DNA of 64,000 nt from Glaciihabitans sp. (GCA_025463785.1 JAODBD010000004.1:124001-188000), one strand, 5' to 3'; counted from the first letter of the stretch, positions 34,628-43,453 are shown. A program made the numbers and translations. The notes: generated by a model from the sequence alone, not told the origin.

Positions 34628-35071
34628 TCAATCCGCTCGGGGATAGACCGTCCCGACGACATCGAGCCCGAGTTCGCCGATGTCACGGATCAGCGCGCCG
34701 GGGAGCACGAAACTTGCCTGGCTTCCCGCCGCTGTGCCATACCAACTGAGCTGGGCCGAGTAATACTGCCGCACGTGGGCGAGCATCTCCCCGCGGCCGA
34801 GAAGTCGATCGACCAGCACTTGCAGCGTCCCAAATCCCTTTGATTCGTCGTCGTCAACCGCCATCATGGTCGCAGGCGACGCGTCAACCTCGAGCGCCCA
34901 CATCGAGGTCTCGTAGAAACGCCGGCGGATGGGCTCGATCCCGCCGTTGGTACGCGGTCGAAGGTCGCCCTTTTCGGCGCTCCAGTCCGGATCGATGCCG
35001 AGGAACTTCGTCACGTCCGCGGCGGCGTAAGTATCGCTGGAGATCACCAGCGATGCCTGCCCGTCGATCAT
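34628..35071 (-). CDS. DUF4279 domain protein
   Basis: A 147-residue protein of the DUF4279 family, often seen with toxin or effector immunity functions but of unproven role. Visible are VISSDTYAAADVTKFLGIDPDWSAEKGDLRP (only as scattered motif: strand, DVTKFLGIDP, KGD), MWALEVDA and LVDRLLGRGEML. The N-terminus may be GTG 35077 or ATG 35071; neither has a clear ribosome binding site. It lies downstream of cofC on the same strand, after a 26-bp hairpin, and upstream of the broken HNH gene. Confidence 0.75.
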   Translation of the reverse strand: MIDGQASLVISSDTYAAADVTKFLGIDPDWSAEKGDLRPRTNGGIEPIRRRFYETSMWALEVDASPATMMAVDDDESKGFGTLQVLVDRLLGRGEMLAHVRQYYSAQLSWYGTAAGSQASFVLPGALIRDIGELGLDVVGTVYPRAD

Positions 35072-35102
35072 GGTCACGACGTCAGGCTACCGGCACGCGG
35101 CC

Positions 35103-35163
35103 CGTGAGGGGCGCCATATCGTCGTTCCGGACGCCCGGGAACGACGATATGGCGCCCCTCACG
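35103..35163. repeat. Perfect 26-bp inverted repeat at the end of cofC
   Basis: Arms 35103-35128 and 35138-35163 are exact reverse complements (CGTGAGGGGCGCCATATCGT at the start of the left arm) with a 9-base loop, and overlap the last bases of cofC (stop 35159-35161). It probably ends transcription of the fgd-LLM-cofE-cofC operon, although no T-run follows. Confidence 0.93.
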
Positions 35164-35731
35164 ACAGGGCGGCGCGAGTGCGGCGACCCAGACGTGCTCC
35201 GAGCGACGCAAGCTGCTCGGGCGTGTCGACATCGCGGCGAAGGCCCGAATCGACCGGGACGTCGAGCTCGACGTACCCCGCCGCACGGTGCCGTGAGCCC
35301 GACGACACCCCAAACGCCGGCGCGTGATCGGTGGTGCGCAACGCCGTGATGAGCACGGTTCCGCTGCCGTCGGCATCCGGGACGAAGGCGAGCGGATGCC
35401 GTTCGGCAAGCCCCAACACCGCCACCAGTTCGGAGGTCAGCAGCGCTGGCACGTCGCCCAGAAGCACCGCGACGAAGCTGTCTCCCGCGGCGGCGATACC
35501 CTGCGCGATCGCGGCGTTCAACCCGCCACCGGAATCCTCCACGACCCGAGCCCCCAGCGCTTCAAACTCGATGGCAGCGCGCGGGGCGGTCACTACGATG
35601 ACGCTTGCCGCTCCCAGCGCTGCGGCCACGCTGTCGATCGCAATCGCCTGCGCGAGTGAAGCCGATGCGGTGAGCCGGGATTTGGCATCCCGAGTCCCCT
35701 TGACCGGGATGACAACGGTCCAGTCAGCCAC
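35159..35731 (-). CDS. cofC: Phospholactate/PEP guanylyltransferase CofC/FbiD
   Basis: A 190-residue nucleotidyltransferase that activates 2-phospholactate or PEP with GTP for CofD. The N-terminus [17 protein letters not shown] is the family signature, followed by [27 protein letters not shown] and [17 protein letters not shown]. The GTG start at 35731 overlaps the cofE stop (35724-35726) by 8 bp, so the two are coupled. A cofC next to the leu-ddl region also occurs in mycobacteria (Rv2983), though here it is grouped with other F420 genes. Confidence 0.94.
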   Translation of the reverse strand: MADWTVVIPVKGTRDAKSRLTASASLAQAIAIDSVAAALGAASVIVVTAPRAAIEFEALGARVVEDSGGGLNAAIAQGIAAAGDSFVAVLLGDVPALLTSELVAVLGLAERHPLAFVPDADGSGTVLITALRTTDHAPAFGVSSGSRHRAAGYVELDVPVDSGLRRDVDTPEQLASLGARLGRRTRAALS

Positions 35732-36494
35732 GATCGTCCGAGGCCGCGCCGGCTGCTCGCCCGGCCTCGAACCCTTCCGCATACGCTTCGGCGGTGCCCA
35801 GTCGGAACATGTCGTTCTCCAGCGGCCGCACCAGCACCCGCCCACCGGCGGCGTCCGGGGCGAGCAGATGACCGAGGCCGCGCACGACCGCGACCGGTAG
35901 CCCAGCGCTCTTGCGCTTCACGAGGTCAGCGGCAGCAGCAATCTCATCGCCGACGGCGGGCAGCGTCACGTCGAGACGGCGACCGTGGCTGTCGAGCGAG
36001 CCGCGCAGGTCTTCGAGAAGCGTCACTCCGCTGCCACCGATGGCGACATCCGTCTGCCCTTCACGCCAGGTGCGGCCGAGAGTGTCGGTGATGACGACAC
36101 CGATGGAGAGGTGCAACTGCTCCTCCAGCGACCGTCGAATGGCCAGAGCCGAGGCGTCGGGGTCGAGTGGCAGCAGCAACACGGTGCCGTCGGGCGTATT
36201 CGAGGCATCGACGCCCGCAGCGGCTCCGACGATGCCCAGCCGGTTTTCGACGATGCGCGTGACGCCGCCGGGATACGACCTGGTGGCCACAACGCGAACC
36301 GTCTCCTCGGTGATCGTCTGCTCGCGGTCGGCGGCGCGCACGATTCGTCCCTCGGCTTTCGACACGATCTTCGAGCTCACCACGATGATGTCGCCGTCCT
36401 GCAGCGGCTCGATCAGGGCGTCGGCAATGATGACCCCAAGGTCGTCGCCCGGGATGATCTCAGGGATGCCCGCAAGCGCCCACACGCTGAACAT
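35724..36494 (-). CDS. cofE: Coenzyme F420-0:L-glutamate ligase CofE (no FbiB C-terminal domain)
   Basis: A 256-residue ligase that adds the gamma-linked glutamate tail to F420-0. Signature segments are [51 protein letters not shown] and the C-terminal [17 protein letters not shown]. Mycobacterial FbiB is about 450 residues, with a C-terminal nitroreductase-like domain that reduces dehydro-F420-0; that domain is absent here. The start ATG 36494 overlaps the LLM gene stop by one base (TGATG). It sits in the operon fgd-LLM-cofE-cofC. Confidence 0.94.
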   Translation of the reverse strand: MFSVWALAGIPEIIPGDDLGVIIADALIEPLQDGDIIVVSSKIVSKAEGRIVRAADREQTITEETVRVVATRSYPGGVTRIVENRLGIVGAAAGVDASNTPDGTVLLLPLDPDASALAIRRSLEEQLHLSIGVVITDTLGRTWREGQTDVAIGGSGVTLLEDLRGSLDSHGRRLDVTLPAVGDEIAAAADLVKRKSAGLPVAVVRGLGHLLAPDAAGGRVLVRPLENDMFRLGTAEAYAEGFEAGRAAGAASDDRG

Positions 36495-37507
36495 CAGGCG
36501 CTCAACCTCGGCAGAACGTCGCTGGCAAACACGTCGATCCACTCGCGCTGGTTGCGACCAACGTTGTGGAGATAGATGCGGTCGAAGCCGAGGTCGAGGT
36601 AACGCTGGATGCTGGCGCGATGCACGTCCGGGTCCTCGGACACGAGCATCCGGCCCTCAAAGTCTTCGGGGCGCACCAGCCGAGCCAGCTGCTCGAATTC
36701 GAATGGCGAGCGGATGTCGGAGCGCGGAAACCGCATCCCGCCATTCGGCCACTCGATGAGCGCGTTCGACATCGCCGCCTCCGCTGTCGGTGCCCAGCTG
36801 AGGTGAAGTCGCAACACCTTCGTGCCGTGCGACGGATCCCTGCCGACCTCGCGCGCGCCCTCATCGAAGCGCGCGAACAGTCCCTCGATCTTGTCAATCG
36901 GGGCGCCATCGATAATCAGACCCTCCACCGTTCTGCCCGCACGCTTGGCCGCAACCGGGCCGGCAGTCGCGACGAAAATTTCGGGCGGAACCTCCGGCAT
37001 CGTCCAGAGCCTCGTCGACTCGAGCTTGAAGTACGGACCGGTGTGCTTGGCATCGCGACCGAGAATGGATGCCGTAAACAACTTCTTGACTACCTCGATC
37101 GCCTCGAACATCCGGTTGATGCGCTCCGCGGTCTCTGGCCAGTATGTGCCGGTGACATGTTCATCGATCGCCTCGCCGGAGCCGACGCCGAGCCAGTGCC
37201 TGCCCGGATACATGGCAGCCAGCGTCGCACTCGCCTGGGCGACCATGGCGGGATGCTGCCGAAATGTCGGCACCGTCATGCCAGTCCCGAGCGCCCCCGT
37301 GGTCGTCTGCCCGAGCGCACCGAGCACGTTCCACACGTAACTCGCCTGGCCCTGCTGCGGCACCCACGGCTGAAAACGGTCGGCCGCCATGACGCCCGAG
37401 AACCCCCGGCTCTCGGCGTAGCTGCTCAGCTCGAGTACTTCGGTGGGGTGAAATTGCTCCAGCATGGCCGCGTAGCCGATGGCGAGAGTGGCTGCAGGTG
37501 AGCCCAC
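36494..37507 (-). CDS. LLM-class F420-dependent oxidoreductase (G6PD-like subfamily)
   Basis: A 337-residue LLM TIM-barrel protein close to Fgd in layout: [59 protein letters not shown] and [16 protein letters not shown]. It resembles the subfamily of Fgd-like proteins whose substrates are largely unknown; hydroxymycolic acid dehydrogenase of mycobacteria is one relative. It sits between fgd (19 bp upstream) and cofE. The start is taken at GTG 37507; GTG 37522 and a later ATG are possible. Confidence 0.9.
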   Translation of the reverse strand: MGSPAATLAIGYAAMLEQFHPTEVLELSSYAESRGFSGVMAADRFQPWVPQQGQASYVWNVLGALGQTTTGALGTGMTVPTFRQHPAMVAQASATLAAMYPGRHWLGVGSGEAIDEHVTGTYWPETAERINRMFEAIEVVKKLFTASILGRDAKHTGPYFKLESTRLWTMPEVPPEIFVATAGPVAAKRAGRTVEGLIIDGAPIDKIEGLFARFDEGAREVGRDPSHGTKVLRLHLSWAPTAEAAMSNALIEWPNGGMRFPRSDIRSPFEFEQLARLVRPEDFEGRMLVSEDPDVHRASIQRYLDLGFDRIYLHNVGRNQREWIDVFASDVLPRLSA

Positions 37508-37526
37508 GGACTTAGCTGGCACGGCG

Positions 37527-38552
37527 TTAACCGAGTGCGCGCAGGCGCGGCGCGAGGTCACGCTCGAACAGCTCGAGGAACCTGCGCTGATCCTGGCCCG
37601 GGCCATGGAACACGAGGTGATTGAGCCCGGCGTCGACGTACTGCTTGATGGATGCGACGACCTCGTCGGGGTCGCTGCCCACGATCCAGCGGGAGGCGAT
37701 CTGCTCGATTGGGAGCGCATCCGCGGCCTTCTCCATCTCGACGGGGTCGGTGATGTTGTGCTTCTGCTCCTTGCTGAGCGAGAGCGGCGACCAGAAGCGG
37801 GTGTTCTCGAGCGCGGTGTCGTATGACGTGTCGTAGCTCAGCTTGATCTCGATCATCCGATCGATGGCGTCAGAGGAGCGTCCGACTTTCTCGGCGCCCT
37901 CCTGCACGGCGGGGATGAGCTGCTCGGTGTAGAGCTCCATGCCCTTTCCCGAAGTGCAAATGAAACCATCGCCCGCGCGCCCGGCGTAGCGTGCCACCAC
38001 CGGGCCGCCCGCGGCGATGTATACCGGAACGGGAATATCAGGTCGATCGTAAATCGAAGCACCGTGAGTCGAGTAGTACTCGCCCGCAAAGTCGACACGA
38101 TCCTCGGTCCAAAGCTGGCGCATGAGCTGGACGGCCTCACGGAGGCGAGCGAAACGCTCCTTGAACTCGGGCCAGTCCTGCTCGCCGGCACCGCGGAAAC
38201 CGGTCGCGATCTCGTTCAGGGCCTCCCCAGTGCCGACGCCGAGCATGATGCGCCCGGGGTAGAGGCATCCCATCGTCGCGAATGCCTGGGCGATGACTGC
38301 CGGGTTGTAGCGGAACGTCGGAGTCATTACCGACGTGCCGATCTGCACGGTCGACGTGCGCTCCCCCACTGCAGCCATCCAGGCCAGCGAAAACGGTGCG
38401 TGCCCGCCCTCGTGCCGCCACGGCTGGAAGTGATCGCTGACGGCGACGCTTTCCATTCCGTGCGCTTCCGCCGCGACCGCGATCTCGACGAGCTCGCGCG
38501 GGTCGAACTGTTCTGCGGATGCCTTGTAACCAAGCTTCAAAGGGAGCATCAT
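37527..38552 (-). CDS. fgd: F420-dependent glucose-6-phosphate dehydrogenase
   Basis: A 341-residue LLM enzyme that oxidises glucose-6-phosphate and supplies F420H2. It is nearly line-for-line like mycobacterial Fgd1: [88 protein letters not shown] and [20 protein letters not shown]. The presumed catalytic His/Trp/Glu positions ([15 protein letters not shown]) are conserved. It is the first gene of an operon with another LLM enzyme, cofE and cofC, coupling cofactor synthesis with cofactor reduction. Confidence 0.97.
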   Translation of the reverse strand: MMLPLKLGYKASAEQFDPRELVEIAVAAEAHGMESVAVSDHFQPWRHEGGHAPFSLAWMAAVGERTSTVQIGTSVMTPTFRYNPAVIAQAFATMGCLYPGRIMLGVGTGEALNEIATGFRGAGEQDWPEFKERFARLREAVQLMRQLWTEDRVDFAGEYYSTHGASIYDRPDIPVPVYIAAGGPVVARYAGRAGDGFICTSGKGMELYTEQLIPAVQEGAEKVGRSSDAIDRMIEIKLSYDTSYDTALENTRFWSPLSLSKEQKHNITDPVEMEKAADALPIEQIASRWIVGSDPDEVVASIKQYVDAGLNHLVFHGPGQDQRRFLELFERDLAPRLRALG

Positions 38553-38611
38553 CCCACTTTACGGCGTGACGCCCGCGCACTTCCGCGCGTGACTCGACGT
38601 AGGCTCGACTG

Positions 38612-39226
38612 GTGCCTGAAGCCGAAAAAACCGTTGTTGAGTTCTGGTTCGACCCGTCCTGTCCGTGGGCGTGGATGACATCCCGCTGGGTCGATGAGGT
38701 GGCGAAGTATCGCGACCTCGAGGTGACCTGGAAGGTCATGAGCCTCGCGGTCCTCAACGAGAACAACGACGTGTCAGATTCATACAGGGCGTTCTTTCCC
38801 AGGGCGCTCCGCTACACGCGGCTGGTTGCCGCCGTCAAGGAACTGCACGGCCAGGAGTACGTCAAGCCGCTGTACGACGCGCTCGGTGCGCGAATCCACC
38901 CCGGCAAGTCGAAGGACCCTGACACAGTCATCCCTGAGGCTCTCGCGGAGGTCGGCCTGCCCGCCGACCTCGCACGCTACAGCCTCACCGACGAGTACGA
39001 CGAACAGATGCGGGCCAGCCACTTCGACGGCATCAACCGAGTGGGTCAGGATGTCGGCACCCCCGTCATCGCGGTCAACGGCACCGCGTTCTTCGGGCCG
39101 GTCATTTCGCCAGCCCCACGGGGAGAAGAGGCTGTGCGGCTGTGGGACGGTACGGTCGCCGTCGCCTCCTACCCGGGCTTCTTCGAGATCAAGCGAACTC
39201 GCACCGTGGAGCCGATCTTCGACTAG
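38612..39226 (+). CDS. DsbA-like mycothiol-dependent nitroreductase (Rv2466c family)
   Basis: A 204-residue thioredoxin-fold protein. The active site FDPSCPWAWMTSRW has the CPWAWMTS pattern of the mycobacterial mycothiol-dependent reductase Rv2466c, where a single thioredoxin-like Cys acts. The C-terminal half has DGINRVGQDVGTPVIAVNG with the cis-Pro (TPV). GTG start 38612. Divergent from fgd, with 59 bp between. Role inferred: mycothiol-linked reduction under oxidative stress. The activity known for Rv2466c includes reduction of some nitro-compounds. Confidence 0.9.
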   Translation: MPEAEKTVVEFWFDPSCPWAWMTSRWVDEVAKYRDLEVTWKVMSLAVLNENNDVSDSYRAFFPRALRYTRLVAAVKELHGQEYVKPLYDALGARIHPGKSKDPDTVIPEALAEVGLPADLARYSLTDEYDEQMRASHFDGINRVGQDVGTPVIAVNGTAFFGPVISPAPRGEEAVRLWDGTVAVASYPGFFEIKRTRTVEPIFD

Positions 39227-39263
39227 CGTGCTGGCGGGCTCGCCTGCCCGATGTCGCGGCGCG

Positions 39264-39788
39264 CTACTTCAGCCTCGCCAGCAACTGCTCCTTCGTGAGC
39301 CTTGAGTATCCTGCGACACCCTGCGCACGGGCCTTCGCGCGCAACGAGGTGACCGTGGCAGCTGCATCCGCGGTCGCGCCTGCGGATCTGGTCGCGCTTG
39401 CGGATCTCGGCGCACCCGCCGGCTTGGTCGCACCCGCAGTCTTCCCGGCGTCAACCGTTTTCGTCACGGCCGCCTTGACCACATCGACCTTCTTCTCTGC
39501 CGTGGCCTTGCCTGCCGCGACCTTGGCCTTCACAACCGCTCCCGCGTTCTTTGCGGCCTTCTTCGCAGCTTTCCGGGCGGCATCCTGTTTGGCTGCGGCG
39601 TCCTTCCTGGCCCTGGCAACATCCTTACGGGCCTGCTCCCTGGCCTTCTTCGCGGCCTTCCTGGCTCTGGCCTTCTCGTCGGCGAGCGCGCGTTTCGCAC
39701 GGTCGAGCTGACGCTTCAGTTCCGATTTGGCCTGCTTGCGGACATCCTTCTTGGTCGGCTTCTTCGCCTTTTTGGACTTGTTCGCCAC
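39264..39788 (-). CDS. Histone-like Lys/Ala/Arg-rich protein with a C-terminal Rho_N/SAP-like motif
   Basis: A 174-residue very basic protein. Residues about 1-100 are dense Lys/Arg/Ala heptad-like sequence (KKAREQARKDVARARKD) that would form a long helix; residues 100-140 resemble histone H1-type tails (AVTKTVDAGKTAGATKP). The end, SLRAKARAQGVAGYSRLTKE then QLLARLK, looks like a short helix-extended-loop-helix (Rho_N/SAP) DNA- or RNA-binding motif. The GTG start at 39788 is preceded by AAAGGAG. A nucleoid-associated role is likely but unproven. Confidence 0.8.
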   Translation of the reverse strand: MANKSKKAKKPTKKDVRKQAKSELKRQLDRAKRALADEKARARKAAKKAREQARKDVARARKDAAAKQDAARKAAKKAAKNAGAVVKAKVAAGKATAEKKVDVVKAAVTKTVDAGKTAGATKPAGAPRSASATRSAGATADAAATVTSLRAKARAQGVAGYSRLTKEQLLARLK

Positions 39789-39893
39789 GACGTGCTCCTT
39801 TTGCCTTACTCGGACGGATGCCCGTGAACACTTCTCACTGTGGCCCGACCTCCGGGGCACCGCAAGACATTGACAGCGGCCTGCCAGCCGCGC

Positions 39894-40064
39894 TTATGCC
39901 TCGGGCTTCGCCGCTCTCTTGCCGCGCCTGACCTGCGCTGCCAGTGCAGCGGCCGAAAACACCTGCATGCGCTTGAGCTGGGCGTGGTTGCGCTCATACT
40001 CCTTCCGGGCGGCCTTCTTCTGCGATTTGCGTGCCTTTCGGGATGCTTTGTCAGAATCGGTCAT
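39894..40064 (-). CDS. Small basic protein (56 residues), function unknown
   Basis: ATG 40064 to TAA 39894-39896 encodes a 56-residue Lys/Arg-rich protein that begins MTDSDKASRKARKSQKKAAR and continues with a mixed helical stretch (KEYERNHAQLKRMQVFSAAA) before a basic tail. It fills the space between coaD (17 bp upstream) and the histone-like gene and is in the same orientation. The composition is protein-like and unlike a random frame; AAGACG six bases ahead is a weak ribosome binding site. Confidence 0.6.
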   Translation of the reverse strand: MTDSDKASRKARKSQKKAARKEYERNHAQLKRMQVFSAAALAAQVRRGKRAAKPEA

Positions 40065-40081
40065 CGTCTTACTTTTATCCC

Positions 40082-40564
40082 TTAGCCCTGCTGAAGGAAG
40101 GCCGCGACCGCTTTCGGAACGTAGGGTGCGACATCCCCGCCGAGCGAGGCGACCTGTCGAACGAGCGAACTGGAGACGTGCGCGTTGGCCGGCGACGGCA
40201 GCAGGAATACGGTTTCAACCCCGGCCAGATTGCGATTGACGATCGCCATGGGAGTCTCGTACGCCACGTCGATCTGTGACCGGATGCCCTTGACGATGAC
40301 GTTCGCGCCAACTTCGGTGCAGTAGTCGACGAGGAGGCCAACGCTCCAGCTCGTGACACGGATGTTCTTCGGGAGATTCGCCTCCGCGATCGACTGCTCG
40401 ATGAGCGAGACCCGTTGGGCAATCGGCAGCAGCGCCGACTTGTCGGGGTTGTGCACCACCAGGACGTGCAGCTCGTCGAAGATGTTGGCGGCCCGGCCGA
40501 TGACGTCAATGTGGCCAAGGGTGACAGGGTCAAACGACCCAGGAACGACGGCGATCCTGTTCAT
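40082..40564 (-). CDS. coaD: Phosphopantetheine adenylyltransferase
   Basis: A 160-residue hexameric enzyme making dephospho-CoA from 4'-phosphopantetheine and ATP. The N-terminal [18 protein letters not shown] holds the T/HxGH nucleotide motif. Further marks are [13 protein letters not shown] and the family ISSS-like [17 protein letters not shown]. Length is normal. It normally lies close to rsmD/recG on one side and DUF177-rpmF on the other; here the DUF177 side is about 27 kb away. Confidence 0.97.
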   Translation of the reverse strand: MNRIAVVPGSFDPVTLGHIDVIGRAANIFDELHVLVVHNPDKSALLPIAQRVSLIEQSIAEANLPKNIRVTSWSVGLLVDYCTEVGANVIVKGIRSQIDVAYETPMAIVNRNLAGVETVFLLPSPANAHVSSSLVRQVASLGGDVAPYVPKAVAAFLQQG

Positions 40565-40631
40565 GACTTCACCCTATAGGAGCCACGTTACCGGTTCGTA
40601 ACAGTCGCTATTTGGTATCGGGCATCTTCGT

Positions 40632-40682
40632 GCATCATGATGCGTTGTCGAGCGCATCGTTATGTAGAATTGAATGATGCGC
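40632..40682. promoter_or_regulatory. VapBC promoter/operator with repeated GCATC half-sites
   Basis: GCATCATGATGC (40632-40643) is a perfect 12-bp palindrome. A second pair, GCGCATC (40652-40658) and GATGCGC (40676-40682), flanks a possible -10 TATGTAGAAT and the antitoxin start. Antitoxins of this type normally bind such repeats to repress their own operon. Confidence 0.6.
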
Positions 40683-40916
40683 ACAACTATTAATCTCGAA
40701 GCCGATACTTTCGCGGCGGCGGAGTCGCTGCGCCGCGAAACCGGGGTGGGGATAAGCGAAGCGGTCAACCGGCTAATTCGGCAGGGTATGACCGTGAAGA
40801 CCCAGACACCCCTGAAGTTCGTCCAGCGAACCGCGAACCTCGGCATTCGTGTAAACATCGACAACACCGCCGAGATAGTTGAACTGCTCGACGAGGCAGA
40901 CGGTCGTGAACAGTGA
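40674..40916 (+). CDS. vapB: VapB-type antitoxin (ribbon-helix-helix)
   Basis: An 80-residue protein (or 79 from ATG 40677). The N-terminal MRTTINLEADTFAAAESLRR is a typical ribbon-helix-helix DNA-binding start, followed by GVGISEAVNRLIRQG. The C-terminal part (FVQRTANLGIRVNIDN) would wrap the toxin. It overlaps the toxin gene by 4 bp (GTGA). Two palindromic half-site pairs with the core GCATC lie in the promoter. Confidence 0.88.
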   Translation: MMRTTINLEADTFAAAESLRRETGVGISEAVNRLIRQGMTVKTQTPLKFVQRTANLGIRVNIDNTAEIVELLDEADGREQ

Positions 40917-41332
40917 TCATCGACGTCAACGTGCTGCTCTACGCAATCGACTCATCGTCCACACAGAACGACGCATGTCGATCGTTTATTGACCAGGCTC
41001 TCAACTCGACGACAAGGGTGGGGTTTCCGTGGCCGACCATAGTTGGTTTCCTGCGGATCGCCACGCATCCGAGAATCATGACAACACCGCTATCGATCGA
41101 TGCAGCATGGGGATTCGTGGACGACTGGATGTCGACATCCGTCGCCTGGACCCCAGAACCGACGCGATCGCATGGGGCGGTCTTGCGCGAACTCACGCGT
41201 GGAGTTGGCGGCAATCTGCTGCCAGATGCACACCTCGCCGCACTTGCCATTGAGCACGGCGTGCCGCTGGTGTCGTGCGACACCGATTTCGCAAGGTTCG
41301 GCGCGGTGACGTGGATCAATCCCACACGCTGA
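40913..41332 (+). CDS. vapC: VapC-type PIN-domain toxin
   Basis: A 139-residue PIN ribonuclease. The acidic metal-site residues are visible in IIDVNVLLYAID (Asp4), EPTRSHGAVLRELTRG, NLLPDAHLAALAIEHG and SCDTDFARF. VapC toxins cleave tRNA or rRNA. GTG start 40913 overlaps the antitoxin stop. The pair stands between coaD and recG, convergent with recG, with a 3-bp gap to its stop. Confidence 0.9.
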   Translation: MIIDVNVLLYAIDSSSTQNDACRSFIDQALNSTTRVGFPWPTIVGFLRIATHPRIMTTPLSIDAAWGFVDDWMSTSVAWTPEPTRSHGAVLRELTRGVGGNLLPDAHLAALAIEHGVPLVSCDTDFARFGAVTWINPTR

Positions 41333-41335
41333 AGG

Positions 41336-43453
41336 TCAGTTCTTGGACAGAAATGCCGCTTCGACCTCATCGAGTCGCCGCGCAAGCGCCTCCGCGAGAG
41401 CCGGATGCGCGGCCAGCGTCGGGTCCTCCGCGAGAACCTCCGCGGCGAGTTCACGCGCATCGAGGATGAGGTCGCCGTCCTTGGCAACCCGCAGCAGCCT
41501 CAGGCTGGACCGGCCACCCGACTGGATGCTCCCGAGAACGTCGCCCTCCTGGCGAAGCTCGAGGTCCCGCTGTGCGAGCTCGAAGCCGTCAAGTGTGCTG
41601 GCCACGGCATCCACCCGCGCTCTGGCAATCGAGTCGACTTCGGCGCGCGTGACGAACAGGCACAGGCCGGGAACGCCACCCCGACCAACGCGACCACGCA
41701 GCTGGTGAAGCTGGGAGACGCCGAATCGGTCGGCATCCAGCACAACCATGGTCGAGGCGTTCGCCACGTCAACGCCCACCTCGATGACTGTTGTCGCGAC
41801 GAGAACATCGATCTCGCCCGCGGCAAAGGCGCGCATGGTTGAGTCTTTGGCATCGCTCGACATGCGGCCGTGGAGGCTGGCGATGCGGCGGCCGGCAAGC
41901 ACGGGGTTGGCCGCCAGGCTCTCGGCGATTTCGGTGACGTTTGCGGTGAGCACATCCTCGTCTTCCCGCGGGTCGATCGCAGGGCACACCACGAACGCCT
42001 GCCTGCCCTGGGCAAGTTCCTCGGCCATGCGCTCCCAGACCCGACTGATCCAGCCGGGATGTTCGGCGAGCGCAACAACGAAACTCTCGATCGGAACACG
42101 GCCGGCCGGCAACTCGGCAATAGTCGAAATATCGAGGTCGCCAAAGACCGTCATCGCCACGGTGCGTGGGATGGGCGTCGCTGTCAGGACGAGGACGTGC
42201 GGCGGCTGCTTACCCTTCTGCCGAAGTGCTTCGCGCTGCTCGACCCCGAATCGGTGCTGTTCGTCGACGACGACGAGCCCCAGGTCGAAAAACTCGACGT
42301 TGTCGCTGAGGAGTGCGTGGGTACCGACGACGATGCCCGAACTGCCGGAGACGGCACCGAGCAGTGCCTTCTTGCGTTCGGCGACAGGCAGCTGGCCGGT
42401 CAGGAGGGTGGGCCGGATGCGCGCGGCAAGGTCGGGGCCGAGGGTCGCCACGATCGACCGCAGGTGCTGCCCGGCGAGCACTTCGGTTGGGGCGAGGAGC
42501 GCGGACTGGCCGCCGGAATCCGCGACCGCGAGCATGGCGCGGAGAGCGACGAGCGTCTTACCGGAACCCACCTCGCCCTGAAGGAGCCGGTTCATGGGTT
42601 CCGGTTTGGCAAGATCGGCGGCGATCTCCTGCCCGACCAGTGTCTGGTCCCCGGTAAGGGTGAACGGCATCCCGGCCTCAAATTCGGCGGCGAGCTTGCC
42701 GGGCAGGCGTGGAGTCGCGGCTGTGGCCCGCAGAAGTGCGCGCTGTTGCAGCAGGGCCGCCTGCAGCACGAAGGCCTCCTGGAACCGCAGGGCCTTGCGT
42801 GCGGCACCCCAGTCGGCATCCTTCGCAGGCCGATGCACGAGCTCGATCGCTCGTGCGAACGTGAGAAGGCCGCGGTCGGTGCGCACGTCGGTCGGCACGG
42901 GGTCTTCGAGCGGTGCGAGCGTGTCGAGCACCACCTCGAGCGACTGTGCGATCTGCCAGCTGGCCACCGTGGAAGTCGCCGGGTAGATCGCGATCGGCTG
43001 GTCGACCCATTTTCTCGCCGACGGATCGGTGAGCGACACCTCGTCGTCAAACAACTGGTAGTCGGGATGCGCCAACTGTCGCAGCCCCTTGTAGTCGCCC
43101 ACCTTGCCGGCAAAAATACCCCGAACACCGGGCCGCAACTCCTTGTCGCGCCAGGCCTGGTTGAAAAACGTCAGGGTCAGGATGCCGCTGCCGTCGGTAA
43201 TCTTCGCCTCGAAGATCGACCCGCGCTTGGCCTTCATCGAGCGGGATGCCACGGTCAGCACCTCGGCGACGATCGTGACGTTGGTGTCGAGTTCGAGCTC
43301 ATTCAGGGCCGTCAACTCACCACGTTTCGCGTAGCGCCGCGGATAGTGGCTCAGGAGGTCGCCGACGGTAGCGAGCCCTAGGCCTTTCTGCAGGGCCGAC
43401 GCGGTACGCCCGCCGAGCACAGCGCTCAGCTTGGTGTCGAGAGGCGAAGTCAC
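41336..43453 (-). CDS. recG: ATP-dependent DNA helicase RecG
   Basis: A branch-migration helicase that restarts stalled replication forks. About 705 residues with an N-terminal wedge/OB region (VGDLLSHYPRRYAKRGELT, TVVAEVLT), Walker A GEVGSGKTLVALRAML, the DExH box VVDEQHRFGVEQREAL, motif III LTATPIPRTVAMTVFGDLD, motif V ATTVIEVGVDVANAS and motif VI LHQLRGRVGRGGVPGL. The GTG at 43453 (TSPLDTKLSAVLGGRTA follows) is the likely start; a longer frame upstream lacks family similarity. Confidence 0.96.
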   Translation of the reverse strand: MTSPLDTKLSAVLGGRTASALQKGLGLATVGDLLSHYPRRYAKRGELTALNELELDTNVTIVAEVLTVASRSMKAKRGSIFEAKITDGSGILTLTFFNQAWRDKELRPGVRGIFAGKVGDYKGLRQLAHPDYQLFDDEVSLTDPSARKWVDQPIAIYPATSTVASWQIAQSLEVVLDTLAPLEDPVPTDVRTDRGLLTFARAIELVHRPAKDADWGAARKALRFQEAFVLQAALLQQRALLRATAATPRLPGKLAAEFEAGMPFTLTGDQTLVGQEIAADLAKPEPMNRLLQGEVGSGKTLVALRAMLAVADSGGQSALLAPTEVLAGQHLRSIVATLGPDLAARIRPTLLTGQLPVAERKKALLGAVSGSSGIVVGTHALLSDNVEFFDLGLVVVDEQHRFGVEQREALRQKGKQPPHVLVLTATPIPRTVAMTVFGDLDISTIAELPAGRVPIESFVVALAEHPGWISRVWERMAEELAQGRQAFVVCPAIDPREDEDVLTANVTEIAESLAANPVLAGRRIASLHGRMSSDAKDSTMRAFAAGEIDVLVATTVIEVGVDVANASTMVVLDADRFGVSQLHQLRGRVGRGGVPGLCLFVTRAEVDSIARARVDAVASTLDGFELAQRDLELRQEGDVLGSIQSGGRSSLRLLRVAKDGDLILDARELAAEVLAEDPTLAAHPALAEALARRLDEVEAAFLSKN

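Noticed and set aside
34441-34686. 81-codon minus-strand frame over the start of the HNH gene
   Set aside because: It is in a different frame from the DUF222 N-terminus, has no motif and crosses the LexA box.
41870-43381. Plus-strand open frame of about 500 codons opposite recG
   Set aside because: Antisense shadow of recG, with random-looking His/Arg/Gly-rich sequence.
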